DNA from: an uncultured Oscillospiraceae bacterium
GTDB taxonomy: Bacteria > Bacillota > Clostridia > Oscillospirales > Oscillospiraceae
NCBI GenBank assembly: GCA_934591895.1
Contig: CAKTPP010000001.1
Span: 62,001 to 126,000, forward strand
Reading direction: 5' to 3'
Length of the DNA: 64,000 nt
The position numbers were made by a program, and so were the translations under genes. The notes below the pieces were generated by a model that was not told the DNA's origin, searched no databases, and saw only the letters and a program-made list of their open reading frames with translations. Numbering within the stretch: position 1 is the stretch's first letter; each line of letters starts with the position of its first letter. Below are positions 56,219 through 63,628 of the stretch, in pieces.

Positions 56219-57295
56219 ATGCAGCGATTTTTTGCCCCCGGCCGCACGGAGCTGGCCGGGAATCATACCGACCACCAGCTCGGGCGCGTGCTGGCGGCGT
56301 CCGTGGACGTGGGCATCCGCGCGCGCGCCGCGCGCCGCCGCGACCGCCGCGTGTGCATCCACTCGCGGGGCTATCGGCCGTTCACCGTCTCGCTCGACGA
56401 TCTGAGCGTCGACCCGCGCGCCTACGGCAAGCCCTGGGCGCTCGTGCGCGGCGTGGCGGCGGCCATTCTGGAAGCAGGCGGCCAGATCGGCGGCTTCGAG
56501 GCGTGGGCCTCCTCTGCGCTGCGCACGGGCGGCGGCCTGTCGTCTTCGGCCGCGTTCGAGATCCTCGTCGGACGCATCTTCAACGCGCTCTATAACGGCG
56601 GCGCGTTCACGCCGGAGCAGCTTGCCCGTTTTGGCCAGCAGGCGGAAAACCGGCATTTCGGCAAGCCCTCCGGTCTCATGGATCAGATGGCGTGCGCGCG
56701 CAGCGGCGCGGTGTATCTTGATCTGGCCGCCGGGGAGATCCTGCCGGTCTCGGCGCCGTTTGCCGCCATGGGGCTCTCGCTCAGTCTGACGGACACCGGC
56801 GGCAGCCACGCGGGGCTGACGGCGGCCTACGCCGCGATCCCGGCCGATATGCGCCTTGTTGCGCGGCGCTTCGGCGCCGAGACGCTCTCGCAGGTCGATC
56901 CGGCCGACTTTTTCGCCCACCGGCAGCCGGGACTTGCTGACGACCGCGCGGCGCACTTTTTCACCGAAAACGCGCGCGTGCCGCAGATGCGCGACGCGCT
57001 CGCGCGCCGGGATGCCGGGGAGTATCTGCGCCTCATGAATGCCTCCGGCCGCTCGTCGGAGCAGCTGCTGCGCAACATTCAGGCCCCCGGCGGGGACGAC
57101 CGGCTCGCGCGGGGGCTCGCCTGCGCGTCGGCGCTGCTCGACGGGATGGGCGCGTGGCGCGTACACGGCGGCGGCTTTGCCGGCTGCGTGCAGGCGCTCA
57201 TGCCGTGCGATGCCTTTCCCGCCTACCGGCAGGCGATGGAGGCGCGCTTCGGCGCAGGCAGCTGCCGCGAGCTGCACATCACGTGCGCAGAATAA
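56219..57295 (+). CDS. galK: Galactokinase-like GHMP kinase
   Basis: A 358-aa sugar kinase. The N-terminal galactokinase signature is APGRTELAGNHTDHQLGRVLAASV. The GHMP ATP-binding motif is SALRTGGGLSSSAAFEILVG, the catalytic Asp region KPSGLMDQMACARSG, and the third motif MGAWRVHGGGFAGCVQALMP. Cys/Ala replacements around these are minor. AGGAGG precedes the ATG. No galT or galE is nearby, and the upstream terminator suggests a separate transcript; it may phosphorylate galactose or a related sugar. Confidence 0.86.
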   Translation: MQRFFAPGRTELAGNHTDHQLGRVLAASVDVGIRARAARRRDRRVCIHSRGYRPFTVSLDDLSVDPRAYGKPWALVRGVAAAILEAGGQIGGFEAWASSALRTGGGLSSSAAFEILVGRIFNALYNGGAFTPEQLARFGQQAENRHFGKPSGLMDQMACARSGAVYLDLAAGEILPVSAPFAAMGLSLSLTDTGGSHAGLTAAYAAIPADMRLVARRFGAETLSQVDPADFFAHRQPGLADDRAAHFFTENARVPQMRDALARRDAGEYLRLMNASGRSSEQLLRNIQAPGGDDRLARGLACASALLDGMGAWRVHGGGFAGCVQALMPCDAFPAYRQAMEARFGAGSCRELHITCAE

Positions 57296-57314
57296 AGCAC
57301 GCAGAGCAAAATAA

Positions 57315-57342
57315 ATGCCCGCTTCCTATTGGGAGCGGGCAT
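57315..57342. terminator. Terminator hairpin, left copy (repeat C)
   Basis: AATGCCCGCT/AGCGGGCATT hairpin 19 nt after the galactokinase stop; related to but diverged from the hairpin at 57541-57570. Confidence 0.78.
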
Positions 57343-57540
57343 TCAGCTCGGCAAAACCTCGTAGAGTTTGCGCCCGCAGGCGCAAAGAAAGTCCAATCAT
57401 TTTCTCAGGCGACATGTGCGGCTGAGAAAATACTTCTCGGCCTGCAAACGTGCGCGCCGTCCCCCTATGGGCGGACGGCGCGTGCGCTGCAGTCAGGCCG
57501 CAAACCCCTTTGTCAAAAAGTAATACTTTTTGACAGTCTC
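57343..57540 (+). repeat. Terminator-associated hairpin element, copy C
   Basis: A 198-bp element. Hairpin 1 as in copy A (TTTGCGCC/GGCGCAAA). Hairpin 2 differs from all others yet pairs: ATTTTCTCAG/CTGAGAAAAT. Hairpin 3 is CGCGCCGTCC/GGACGGCGCG enclosed by GGCCTG...CAGGCC; hairpin 4 is unchanged. The start reads CAGCTCGGCAAAACCTCGTA. Confidence 0.9.
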
Positions 57541-57570
57541 AAAGCCCGCTTCCAGTCGGAAGCGGGCTTT
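57541..57570. terminator. Second terminator hairpin, right copy (repeat C)
   Basis: AAAGCCCGCTTCC and its complement around a 4-nt loop, ending the convergent membrane nuclease gene (stop at 57581). Compared with the left copy the GCCCGCTTCC arm is shared but the loop and the other arm vary. Confidence 0.8.
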
Positions 57571-57580
57571 GCCATATGCT

Positions 57581-58642
57581 TTATTTGAGCCGGATATTCA
57601 GCAGCACGGGGTTGTGGTCGGAAAAGCGGAAGCCGTCGTTTTGTGTCTGCACGCCCGTCAGCTCCACATTCGGCGAGAGGATAAAGCCGTCGATGACATA
57701 GTGTTGCGTGGCCTCGCTCTCGGGGTCGTAGGGCTGGTTGTCGAGGCGGCAGCTCGGCACGGACGTGTCATACGCGAAGTGCCAGCCGTCGGGCAGCATG
57801 CTGTCGTCGAGCGTGCCGGGCGTCCAGAGCTGATCGTTCTTGATGGGGTACTTGTCCAGCCCGCCGGGGAAGGTCTGGTTGAAGTCGCCGCCGGCGATGA
57901 CGTAGTTGCCCTTGGCGTATTCCTGCTCAAGGAACGACGTGAGCGCGGCGGTCTGCGCGGCCTTGCCCTCGCCGTCGTCATACGCCTCGAGGTGGAGATT
58001 GACGAGCACGAGCTGCGCGTCCGTGCCCTCGAGGTCAATATATACGGGCATGAGGCAGCGCTTGAGATTTGCCACCGACACCGGCCACTTGAACGGGCTC
58101 GGCAGCGCGATGCGCTCGGCCGAGGCGATGGGTGCGGTCGAGAGCGTCATGAGTCCGGTGTTCACCCGGCCGATCGGCGGGATGGGGTAGGGCACGAAGG
58201 CGCACTTGTAGTTCAGGGCGTGCGCGCTGTCAAGCTGTGTCTCGGTGCGCATGCGGCCTGCCTCCTCAATGCCGTAGGCATGGGTCGAGGGGCCGGCGTC
58301 AATCTCCTGCAGGAACGTGAAGTCGGCGGCCATGCTCTGCACGGTCGCAACGATGCCGTCCATGTTCTTCTCCACGATGGCCTTGCTCGGCGCGCGGGTC
58401 TGCTTGCCGCCGTCCATGAAGAAGTCAGACTCCTCACCAAGACCGGCATAGCCGATGTTCCACGACAGGATGGATACCTCGTCGCCCGGTGCGAAGGCGG
58501 CGGTGCTGTTGTCGCCGTGCGTCACGACGGCTGTCTCCGTCTTGACATTGAGCTGTGTGGCGGTCAGCCAGATGAGCAGCGCGGCAAACAGGCCGACGAT
58601 GACGGCCAGAACGATCAGAATGATCTTGATTGCTTTTTTCAT
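57581..58642 (-). CDS. Membrane-anchored endonuclease/exonuclease/phosphatase-fold protein
   Basis: A 353-aa protein with an N-terminal TM anchor (AIKIILIVLAVIVGLFAALLIWL) and an extracytoplasmic EEP domain: VSILSWNIGYAGLGEE (Asn), FTFLQEIDAG (metal-binding Glu), VLVNLHLEAYDDG (His), VIAGGDFNQTFPG (Asp, Asn) and FRFSDHNPVLLNI (catalytic Asp-His). The set of catalytic residues is complete. The family includes nucleases, sphingomyelinases and phosphoinositide phosphatases; the substrate is not evident. ATG 58642 follows GAGGAGGGA. Confidence 0.9.
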   Translation of the reverse strand: MKKAIKIILIVLAVIVGLFAALLIWLTATQLNVKTETAVVTHGDNSTAAFAPGDEVSILSWNIGYAGLGEESDFFMDGGKQTRAPSKAIVEKNMDGIVATVQSMAADFTFLQEIDAGPSTHAYGIEEAGRMRTETQLDSAHALNYKCAFVPYPIPPIGRVNTGLMTLSTAPIASAERIALPSPFKWPVSVANLKRCLMPVYIDLEGTDAQLVLVNLHLEAYDDGEGKAAQTAALTSFLEQEYAKGNYVIAGGDFNQTFPGGLDKYPIKNDQLWTPGTLDDSMLPDGWHFAYDTSVPSCRLDNQPYDPESEATQHYVIDGFILSPNVELTGVQTQNDGFRFSDHNPVLLNIRLK

Positions 58643-58725
58643 GGGGTGCTTCCCTCCTCTCGGGCAGTGTACCACAATCTGCCGCCCCATGCAAACACAA
58701 TCTTTGCAGGAACTTTACCCGGACT

Positions 58726-59202
58726 TCACCGGTTGAGCAGCCAGACGCCGAGGTTTAGATACGCCGCGAACAGCAGCCACAGGAGGTACGGCACGCACAG
58801 CCACGCTGCCGCCGGATCGCGGCGGGAAAACTGCGCGCTCATCGCCAGCACGAGCGCGATCAGTCCCGCGAGCAGGAAAAACGCCGCGCCGTGCTCCTGC
58901 CACAGGAAAAACACCACCGGCCAAAAACCGTTGACGCCGAGCTGGACGCACCAGAGCGCGGCCGCCTGCCTGCGCGCACTGCCGTCAGCGGCGCGCCAGA
59001 CACGCCCCATGGCGATGCCCATGAGCAGATAGAGCAGCGTCCACATGAGCGGAAACAGCCGGTCCGGCGGTGTGGCGGGCGGCTTGGTCAGCAGGTCGTA
59101 GGCGTCCATGCCCGCGCGTGCGGCGGCGCCTGCCGCGCCGCCGACGGCCAGCGCGAGCACGACAAAGAAAAGATAAGGGCGCAGCGCGCTCCATTTGTTC
59201 AA
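58726..59202 (-). CDS. TspO/MBR-family membrane protein
   Basis: A 158-aa five-helix membrane protein. TKPPATPPDRLFPLMWTLLYLLMGIAMGRVW (the PP..FP..W.LY..MG motif) and LGVNGFWPVVFF (W/N-G motif) are TspO signatures. Family members bind porphyrins or related ligands. GAGGTGA lies upstream of the ATG. It is divergent from glyA. Confidence 0.92.
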   Translation of the reverse strand: MNKWSALRPYLFFVVLALAVGGAAGAAARAGMDAYDLLTKPPATPPDRLFPLMWTLLYLLMGIAMGRVWRAADGSARRQAAALWCVQLGVNGFWPVVFFLWQEHGAAFFLLAGLIALVLAMSAQFSRRDPAAAWLCVPYLLWLLFAAYLNLGVWLLNR

Positions 59203-59253
59203 CTTGCCTCACCTCGGAGAAAAACGGGATACTTTAATCTATGCCATGTCCAC

Positions 59254-59283
59254 TTGTAAAATACATGGGATCCATGATACACT
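59254..59283 (+). promoter_or_regulatory. Promoter of glyA
   Basis: TTGTAA (59254-59259), 18-nt spacer, TACACT (59278-59283). The spacer holds CATGGGATCCATG, a near-palindrome of unknown meaning. Confidence 0.5.
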
Positions 59284-59320
59284 AATGGAGCGACATTTGA
59301 CAAAAACGGAGGTTTCCGAT

Positions 59321-60568
59321 ATGTATTATGCACACCTGATGCAGGCAGACCCGGAGCTGTATGCTTCCATGGCGCGCGAGCTGGAGCGCCAGCGCGACCA
59401 TCTGGAGCTGATCGCGTCCGAGAATTTCACGAGTCCGGCCGTCATGGAGGCCGTTGGCAGCCACCTGACGAACAAATACGCCGAGGGCTATCCCGGCGCG
59501 CGCTACTACGGCGGCTGTGCGTACGTCGATGAGGTCGAGCGTCTGGCGATCGAGCGCGTGACGCGGCTGTTCGGCGCGGACCACGCAAACGTCCAGCCGC
59601 ACTCCGGCTCGCAGGCGAACATGGCCGTGTACGCGGCGCTGCTGCAGCCGGGCGACCGGATCCTCGGCATGAACCTCTCCCACGGCGGACATCTGACCCA
59701 CGGCAGCAAGGCGTCTTTGTCCGGGAAATATTTTGAGGCGCATTTCTACGGCGTTGACCCCGAGACCGAGACCATCGACTACGAGGCGCTTGCGCGCACG
59801 GCCGAGGAGGTCCGCCCGAAGCTCATCATCGCCGGCGCGAGCGCGTATCCGCGCGTGATCGACTTTGCGCGCTTCCGTCAGGTCGCAGATTCCGTCGGCG
59901 CGTACCTGATGGTCGACATGGCGCACATCGGCGGTCTGGTCGCCGCGGGCGTGCACCCGAGCCCCGTGCCGTATGCCGACGTCGTCACCTGCACGACGCA
60001 CAAGACGCTGCGCGGCCCGCGCGGCGCGATCATCCTCTGCCGCGACGAGCTGGCGAAGAAGATCGACAGCGCCGTCTTCCCCGGCACGCAGGGCGGCCCG
60101 CTCATGCACGTCATCGCCGGTAAAGCGGTCTGCTTCGGCGAGGCGCTGCAGCCGGCCTTCCGCGCCTATCAGCAGCAGGTGGTCAGAAATGCCGCCGTGC
60201 TCGCCGAGGCGCTGCAGCAGGGCGGTGTCCGGCTGGTCTCCGGCGGCACGGACAACCACCTCATGCTGGCCGATGTTTTCAGCCGCGGCCGCACCGGCGC
60301 GCAGATGCAGGATCTGCTCGACGCGGCGAACATCACCGCCAACAAGAACACCATCCCGAACGAGACGCAGTCCGTGCGCGTCACGAGCGGCGTGCGTCTG
60401 GGCACGCCGGCCGTCACGACCCGCGGCATGGGCGAGGAGGAGATGCGTCAGATCGGCGCGCTCATCTGCCGTCTGGTCGACGAGGGCGAGGACGCTGTGC
60501 CGGCCGTGCGGGCGCAAGTGCTCGACCTGTGCGCGCGCTTCCCGCTCTATCCGGATCTGCAGGCATAA
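59321..60568 (+). CDS. glyA: Serine hydroxymethyltransferase
   Basis: A 415-aa PLP enzyme that interconverts serine and glycine with tetrahydrofolate. LELIASENFTSPAVMEAVGSHLTNKYAEGYPGARYYGG is the N-terminal signature; DVVTCTTHKTLRGPRGAIILCR contains the PLP-binding Lys. GTDNHLMLADV and NKNTIPNETQSVRVTSGVRLGTPAVTTRGMGE follow. ATG 59321 has CGGAGG 7 nt upstream. It is monocistronic and ends near repeat D. Confidence 0.97.
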   Translation: MYYAHLMQADPELYASMARELERQRDHLELIASENFTSPAVMEAVGSHLTNKYAEGYPGARYYGGCAYVDEVERLAIERVTRLFGADHANVQPHSGSQANMAVYAALLQPGDRILGMNLSHGGHLTHGSKASLSGKYFEAHFYGVDPETETIDYEALARTAEEVRPKLIIAGASAYPRVIDFARFRQVADSVGAYLMVDMAHIGGLVAAGVHPSPVPYADVVTCTTHKTLRGPRGAIILCRDELAKKIDSAVFPGTQGGPLMHVIAGKAVCFGEALQPAFRAYQQQVVRNAAVLAEALQQGGVRLVSGGTDNHLMLADVFSRGRTGAQMQDLLDAANITANKNTIPNETQSVRVTSGVRLGTPAVTTRGMGEEEMRQIGALICRLVDEGEDAVPAVRAQVLDLCARFPLYPDLQA

Positions 60569-60590
60569 GCTGCACAGAGGACTATACAAC

Positions 60591-60599
60591 AACCGCGCT
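60591..60599. repeat. Truncated left terminator copy at repeat D
   Basis: AACCGCGCT matches the first bases of the hairpin at 60797-60823 read from the other side, then the element begins. The left hairpin is otherwise missing. Confidence 0.45.
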
Positions 60600-60790
60600 T
60601 CAAAAGCCTCGCAGAGTTTCGCCGCCGGAGCGGCGAAAGAAAGTTCAATCATTTTCTTCGGCGACATGTGCGGCGAAGAAAATACTTCTCGGCCTGCAAA
60701 CGTGCGCGCCGCCCGCCGGAGGCGGACGGCGCGTGCGCTGCAGTCAGGCCGCAAACCCCTTTGTCAAAAAGTAATACTTTTTGACAGTCT
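60600..60790 (+). repeat. Terminator-associated hairpin element, copy D
   Basis: About 191 bp. It lacks the first few bases (CAGCTTG) of the other copies and starts TCAAAAGCCTCGCAGAG. Hairpins 1 and 2 as in copy B; hairpin 3 CGCGCCGCCCGCC/GGCGGACGGCGCG has one mismatch; hairpin 4 GTCAAAAAGTA/TACTTTTTGAC is intact. It ends GACAGTCT. It lies between convergent glyA and the 60835 gene. Confidence 0.88.
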
Positions 60791-60796
60791 TAAAAG

Positions 60797-60823
60797 CCGC
60801 GCTCCCGAAACACGGGAGCGCGG
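60797..60823. terminator. Terminator hairpin right of repeat D
   Basis: Perfect 11-bp stem CCGCGCTCCCG/CGGGAGCGCGG, 12 nt from the stop of the minus-strand gene at 60835. Confidence 0.85.
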
Positions 60824-60834
60824 TTTGCCGCTGT

Positions 60835-61350
60835 TTACGGCTTGCACGTGCCGCAGGGCGTGTAGCCCGCAGCCAGCGCCTGCCCGGCGCTGTCAAAGGC
60901 GACGCGGTTTTCCGCTTTGATCTGCGCTGCGTATCTGCAGCCGGCGCTGTGAAATTTCATGGAGCTGCGATTGCCGACATAGGCGGCCTCCGCCGCGGCG
61001 GTCGTCTGCGGCTGTTTTGGTGCGACGGTCGGCGCGGGCGCTGCGGTCTCGGGCGGTACATTGCGCTCGGTCGTGATGACGACGGCCTGCGCCGGCGAGC
61101 GCGCCCCGCGAACGGTGACGGCACCTGCATATCCCGCCGTGACGGCGAGCGCGAGCACCAGCTCCACGAACCACCACGTTTTCCAAAGCCGCGTGCCGCG
61201 CGGCGCGTACTGCAGCGCGAGCAGCAGCGCAGCCGCCTCCAGCGCCGCAAGCCCCCAGCCGATCTGCCCGCAGGCGAGCAGGGCAATGCCGGCGGCGGTG
61301 CATACGCTGCCCAGCAGCACCTTCCAGATGTGGCGCCATTCGATCAGCAT
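60835..61350 (-). CDS. Membrane protein with C-terminal Ada-type metal-binding domain
   Basis: A 171-aa protein. The N-terminal part has about three hydrophobic segments (VLLGSVCTAAGIALLACGQIGWGLAALEAAALLLALQYA; WFVELVLALAVTAGYAGAV), then a Pro/Ala/Thr-rich linker, then YVGNRSSMKFHSAGCRYAAQIKAENRVAFDSAGQALAAGYTPCGTCKP. This last part matches the small zinc domain (four ligands from H/C) found at the ends of secreted nucleases and Ada. The start at 61350 follows GGAGG. The role of the domain here, facing outside, is unknown. Confidence 0.78.
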   Translation of the reverse strand: MLIEWRHIWKVLLGSVCTAAGIALLACGQIGWGLAALEAAALLLALQYAPRGTRLWKTWWFVELVLALAVTAGYAGAVTVRGARSPAQAVVITTERNVPPETAAPAPTVAPKQPQTTAAAEAAYVGNRSSMKFHSAGCRYAAQIKAENRVAFDSAGQALAAGYTPCGTCKP

Positions 61351-61463
61351 CCCGATTTTCCTCCTTCGGCGGCAAATGTGCGCGTCCATTGCGTCGTTTT
61401 GCTCTGTAAATTGTTTATTTTATCCGCTTTCACAAAAAAATCAAGACCTAAATGAAAAAAAGC

Positions 61464-61492
61464 TTACATTTTCTCAAAATTTGTGTTACACT
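61464..61492 (+). promoter_or_regulatory. Promoter of the CarD-family gene
   Basis: TTACAT (61464-61469), 17-nt spacer, TACACT (61487-61492); leader about 85 nt. Confidence 0.5.
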
Positions 61493-61583
61493 ATCTCAAG
61501 GGGGCAGGTTTGCAGCCGCGGTGCGGCCGCATGGCCGCCCCATTTGTTTGTTTTTGAGGCCTGGCGGAGGAAAGGATAGTCAA

Positions 61584-62111
61584 ATGTACGAGATTGGTCA
61601 ATTGATCGTGTATGGAAACGAGGGCGTCTGCCGCGTGGAGGAGATCGGCACGCCGAAGATCTCCGGTGTGGACAAGCACCGTGATTACTATACGCTTGCA
61701 CCCATTTACCGCGAGGGCAAGGTGTTCACGCCCGTGGACAGCAAGGTGTTCATGCGTCCGGTGATCACGCGCGAGGAGGCGCTGGCGCTCATTGACCGCA
61801 TCCCGGAGATGACCGCGGAGGTCTATGAAAACTCCAATCTCCGTTTTCTCAATGAGCACTATCAGCAATGCATTCAGAACTACACCTGCGCTGACCTTCT
61901 GCAGCTGATCAAGGATGTGCGCGCCAAGCGCCGCCGGATGATCGAGCGCGGCAAGAAGCTTGGTCTCGTCGATGAGCGCTATATGAAGCGCGCCGAGGAG
62001 ATGCTCCATGGGGAGCTGGCCGTCGCGCTGGGGATGACGCGCGAGCAGGTGCCGAAGTTTATCAGCGACGCGCTTGGCGATGCGGGCGAGCCGGAGGCCG
62101 CCCTCGCCTGA
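61584..62111 (+). CDS. CarD-family transcription factor
   Basis: A 175-aa protein. The N-terminal RNA-polymerase-interacting (Tudor-like) domain is MYEIGQLIVYGNEGVCRVEEIGTPKISGVDKHRDYYTLAPIYREGKVFTPVDSKVFMRPVI; a helical C-terminal domain follows (RRRMIERGKKLGLVDERYMKRAEEMLHGELAVALGMTREQVPKFISDAL). CarD proteins bind the RNAP beta subunit and alter open-complex stability. GGAGG lies before ATG 61584; a longer frame from 61452 runs through the promoter and was rejected. It has its own terminator. Confidence 0.92.
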   Translation: MYEIGQLIVYGNEGVCRVEEIGTPKISGVDKHRDYYTLAPIYREGKVFTPVDSKVFMRPVITREEALALIDRIPEMTAEVYENSNLRFLNEHYQQCIQNYTCADLLQLIKDVRAKRRRMIERGKKLGLVDERYMKRAEEMLHGELAVALGMTREQVPKFISDALGDAGEPEAALA

Positions 62112-62139
62112 ACGCAGTCGGCATATCTGCGATTTCCCG

Positions 62140-62171
62140 AACCGCCGGACATTGCGTCCGGCGGTTTTTTT
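62140..62171 (+). terminator. Terminator of the CarD-family gene
   Basis: Stem AACCGCCGGAC/GTCCGGCGGTT with a 5-nt loop and seven T. Confidence 0.93.
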
Positions 62172-62182
62172 GCGCGCTGCCC

Positions 62183-62240
62183 TTGACAGATGGGAAAAGT
62201 GCGTGTATGCTACGGTTTGAATTCGGGACTGATTCCCGAT
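62183..62240 (+). promoter_or_regulatory. Promoter and inverted repeat before zur-znu
   Basis: TTGACA (62183-62188), 17-nt spacer, TATGCT (62206-62211). At about +4 to +20 lies TCGGGA-ctgat-TCCCGA (62223-62239), flanked by AATT and TTT; the arrangement is similar to Zur/Fur operators, so zinc autoregulation is plausible. Confidence 0.6.
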
Positions 62241-62253
62241 TTGGAGGCGAATC

Positions 62254-62667
62254 ATGCGAAACAGTTATCACACGCAGCAGCGCTGTGCGCTGCTGGCGTT
62301 TTTGTCTGCACACGCGGACGAGCAGTTCACGGTTGAGCAGCTGCTCGCGGCCATGGGCGACGCCGCGCCCGGCCGCAGCACGGTCTACCGTGCGCTCGAC
62401 CGGCTGGTCGAGGAGGGCACGGTGCGCCGCTTCGCGCCCGAGAGCGGCGGCAGCGCCGCCTATCAGGCCATGGACCCCGGCCACTGCGATGCGCACCTGC
62501 ATTTAAAATGCGTCGGCTGCGGGCGGCTGATCCATCTTGACACCGGCGTCTCCGATGCGCTGCAGGCGGACCTGCTGCGCGCGGCGGGCTTCACGGTCGA
62601 CGGGCGCAGCACGACGATCTACGGCACGTGCGCCGACTGCGGCGGAAAGCGGGGCGGCCATGCGTAA
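62254..62667 (+). CDS. zur: Fur-family regulator, probable Zur
   Basis: A 137-aa metal-sensing repressor. The winged HTH includes FTVEQLLAAMGDAAPGRSTVYRALDRLVEEGTVRRF; the dimerisation/metal part has HCDAHLHLKCVGCGRLIHLD (CVGC, His residues) and CADCGGK, two CxxC pairs for the structural zinc. GGAGG precedes the ATG. It overlaps znuA by 8 bp and heads a zinc-uptake operon, so Zur is favoured over Fur or PerR. Confidence 0.88.
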   Translation: MRNSYHTQQRCALLAFLSAHADEQFTVEQLLAAMGDAAPGRSTVYRALDRLVEEGTVRRFAPESGGSAAYQAMDPGHCDAHLHLKCVGCGRLIHLDTGVSDALQADLLRAAGFTVDGRSTTIYGTCADCGGKRGGHA

Positions 62668-63628
62668 GATTTTATGTGTGCTGCTCTCGGCTGCGCTGAT
62701 GGTGTCGGCACTGTCCGGCTGCGCGGTGCAGAAAAACCCGGATGCAGACGACGGAAAGCTCCATGTCGTCACGACGATCTTTGCGCCCTATGACTTTGCG
62801 CGGCAGGTCGGCGGGGACGATGTGACGGTCACGATGCTGCTGCACCCCGGCTGCGAGGTGCACGCCTATGAGCCCACGCCGAAGGACATCATCGCCATCC
62901 GCAATGCCGACGTGTTCATCTACGTCGGCGGCGAGTCGGATGCGTGGGTGCAGACCGTGCTCGACGGCGTCGATAACCCCGACCTGCGCGTCGTGACGCT
63001 CATGGACTGCGTTGAGCTGCTGCACGAGGAGACGGTCGAGGGGATGCAGACCGAACGGCACGGGCACGACCATGATGATGGGGAGGATGCGCAGGACGGG
63101 GAACCCGACGAGCACGTCTGGACGTCCCCGCGCAACGCCGCGCGCATCTGCCGAAAGCTGTGCGACGCGTTCTCGGCGGCGGACAGCGCGCACGCGGCGC
63201 AGTATGCGCAGCGCTGTGGGGACTATGTGGAGCAGCTTGATCGCCTTGATGCGGAATTTCGGGATGTGGTGGAGCACGCTGCGCGAAAAACAATCGTTTT
63301 TGCAGACCGTTTCCCACTGCGGTATTTTGCCGACGCCTACGGTCTGGACTATTATGCGGCCTATCCCGGCTGCGCGGACGCGGCCGAGCCGTCGGCTGCC
63401 ACGGTGGCATTTCTGATCGACAAGGTGCGCGCCGACGGCATCCCGGTCGTGTTCACGATCGAGCTCTCGAACGGCAAGCTCGCCGACACGGTCTGCGAGG
63501 CCACGGGCGCGAAAAAACTGGAGTTTGCGACCTGTCACAACGTGACGGCGCAGGCATTTGTAAACGGCGCGACGTATCTGCAGCTCATGGAGCGCAACGT
63601 GCAGGCGCTGCGGGAGGCATTGAACTGA
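62660..63628 (+). CDS. znuA: Zinc ABC transporter substrate-binding lipoprotein
   Basis: A 322-aa lipoprotein. The lipobox is MVSALSGCAVQ (Cys about 20). The cluster-9 binding-protein fold includes LHVVTTIFAPYDFARQVGGDDVTVTMLLHPGCEVHAYEPTPKDIIAIRNADVFIYVGGESDAWV, with metal-binding His in CEVHAYEP. A His/Asp-rich loop (HGHDHDDGEDAQDGEPDEHVWTSP) is typical of zinc receptors, and IVFADRFPLRYFADAYGLDYYAAYPG contributes further ligands. It overlaps zur; znuC starts right after its stop. Confidence 0.93.
   Translation: MRKILCVLLSAALMVSALSGCAVQKNPDADDGKLHVVTTIFAPYDFARQVGGDDVTVTMLLHPGCEVHAYEPTPKDIIAIRNADVFIYVGGESDAWVQTVLDGVDNPDLRVVTLMDCVELLHEETVEGMQTERHGHDHDDGEDAQDGEPDEHVWTSPRNAARICRKLCDAFSAADSAHAAQYAQRCGDYVEQLDRLDAEFRDVVEHAARKTIVFADRFPLRYFADAYGLDYYAAYPGCADAAEPSAATVAFLIDKVRADGIPVVFTIELSNGKLADTVCEATGAKKLEFATCHNVTAQAFVNGATYLQLMERNVQALREALN

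Noticed and set aside
38607..60774. Similar short peptides read from the hairpin elements (around 38607-38969, 38851-39120, 57154-57588, 60529-60774)
   Set aside because: Their likeness only reflects the nucleotide repeat; copies have different lengths and frames, no ribosome site, and variation preserves base pairing rather than codons.
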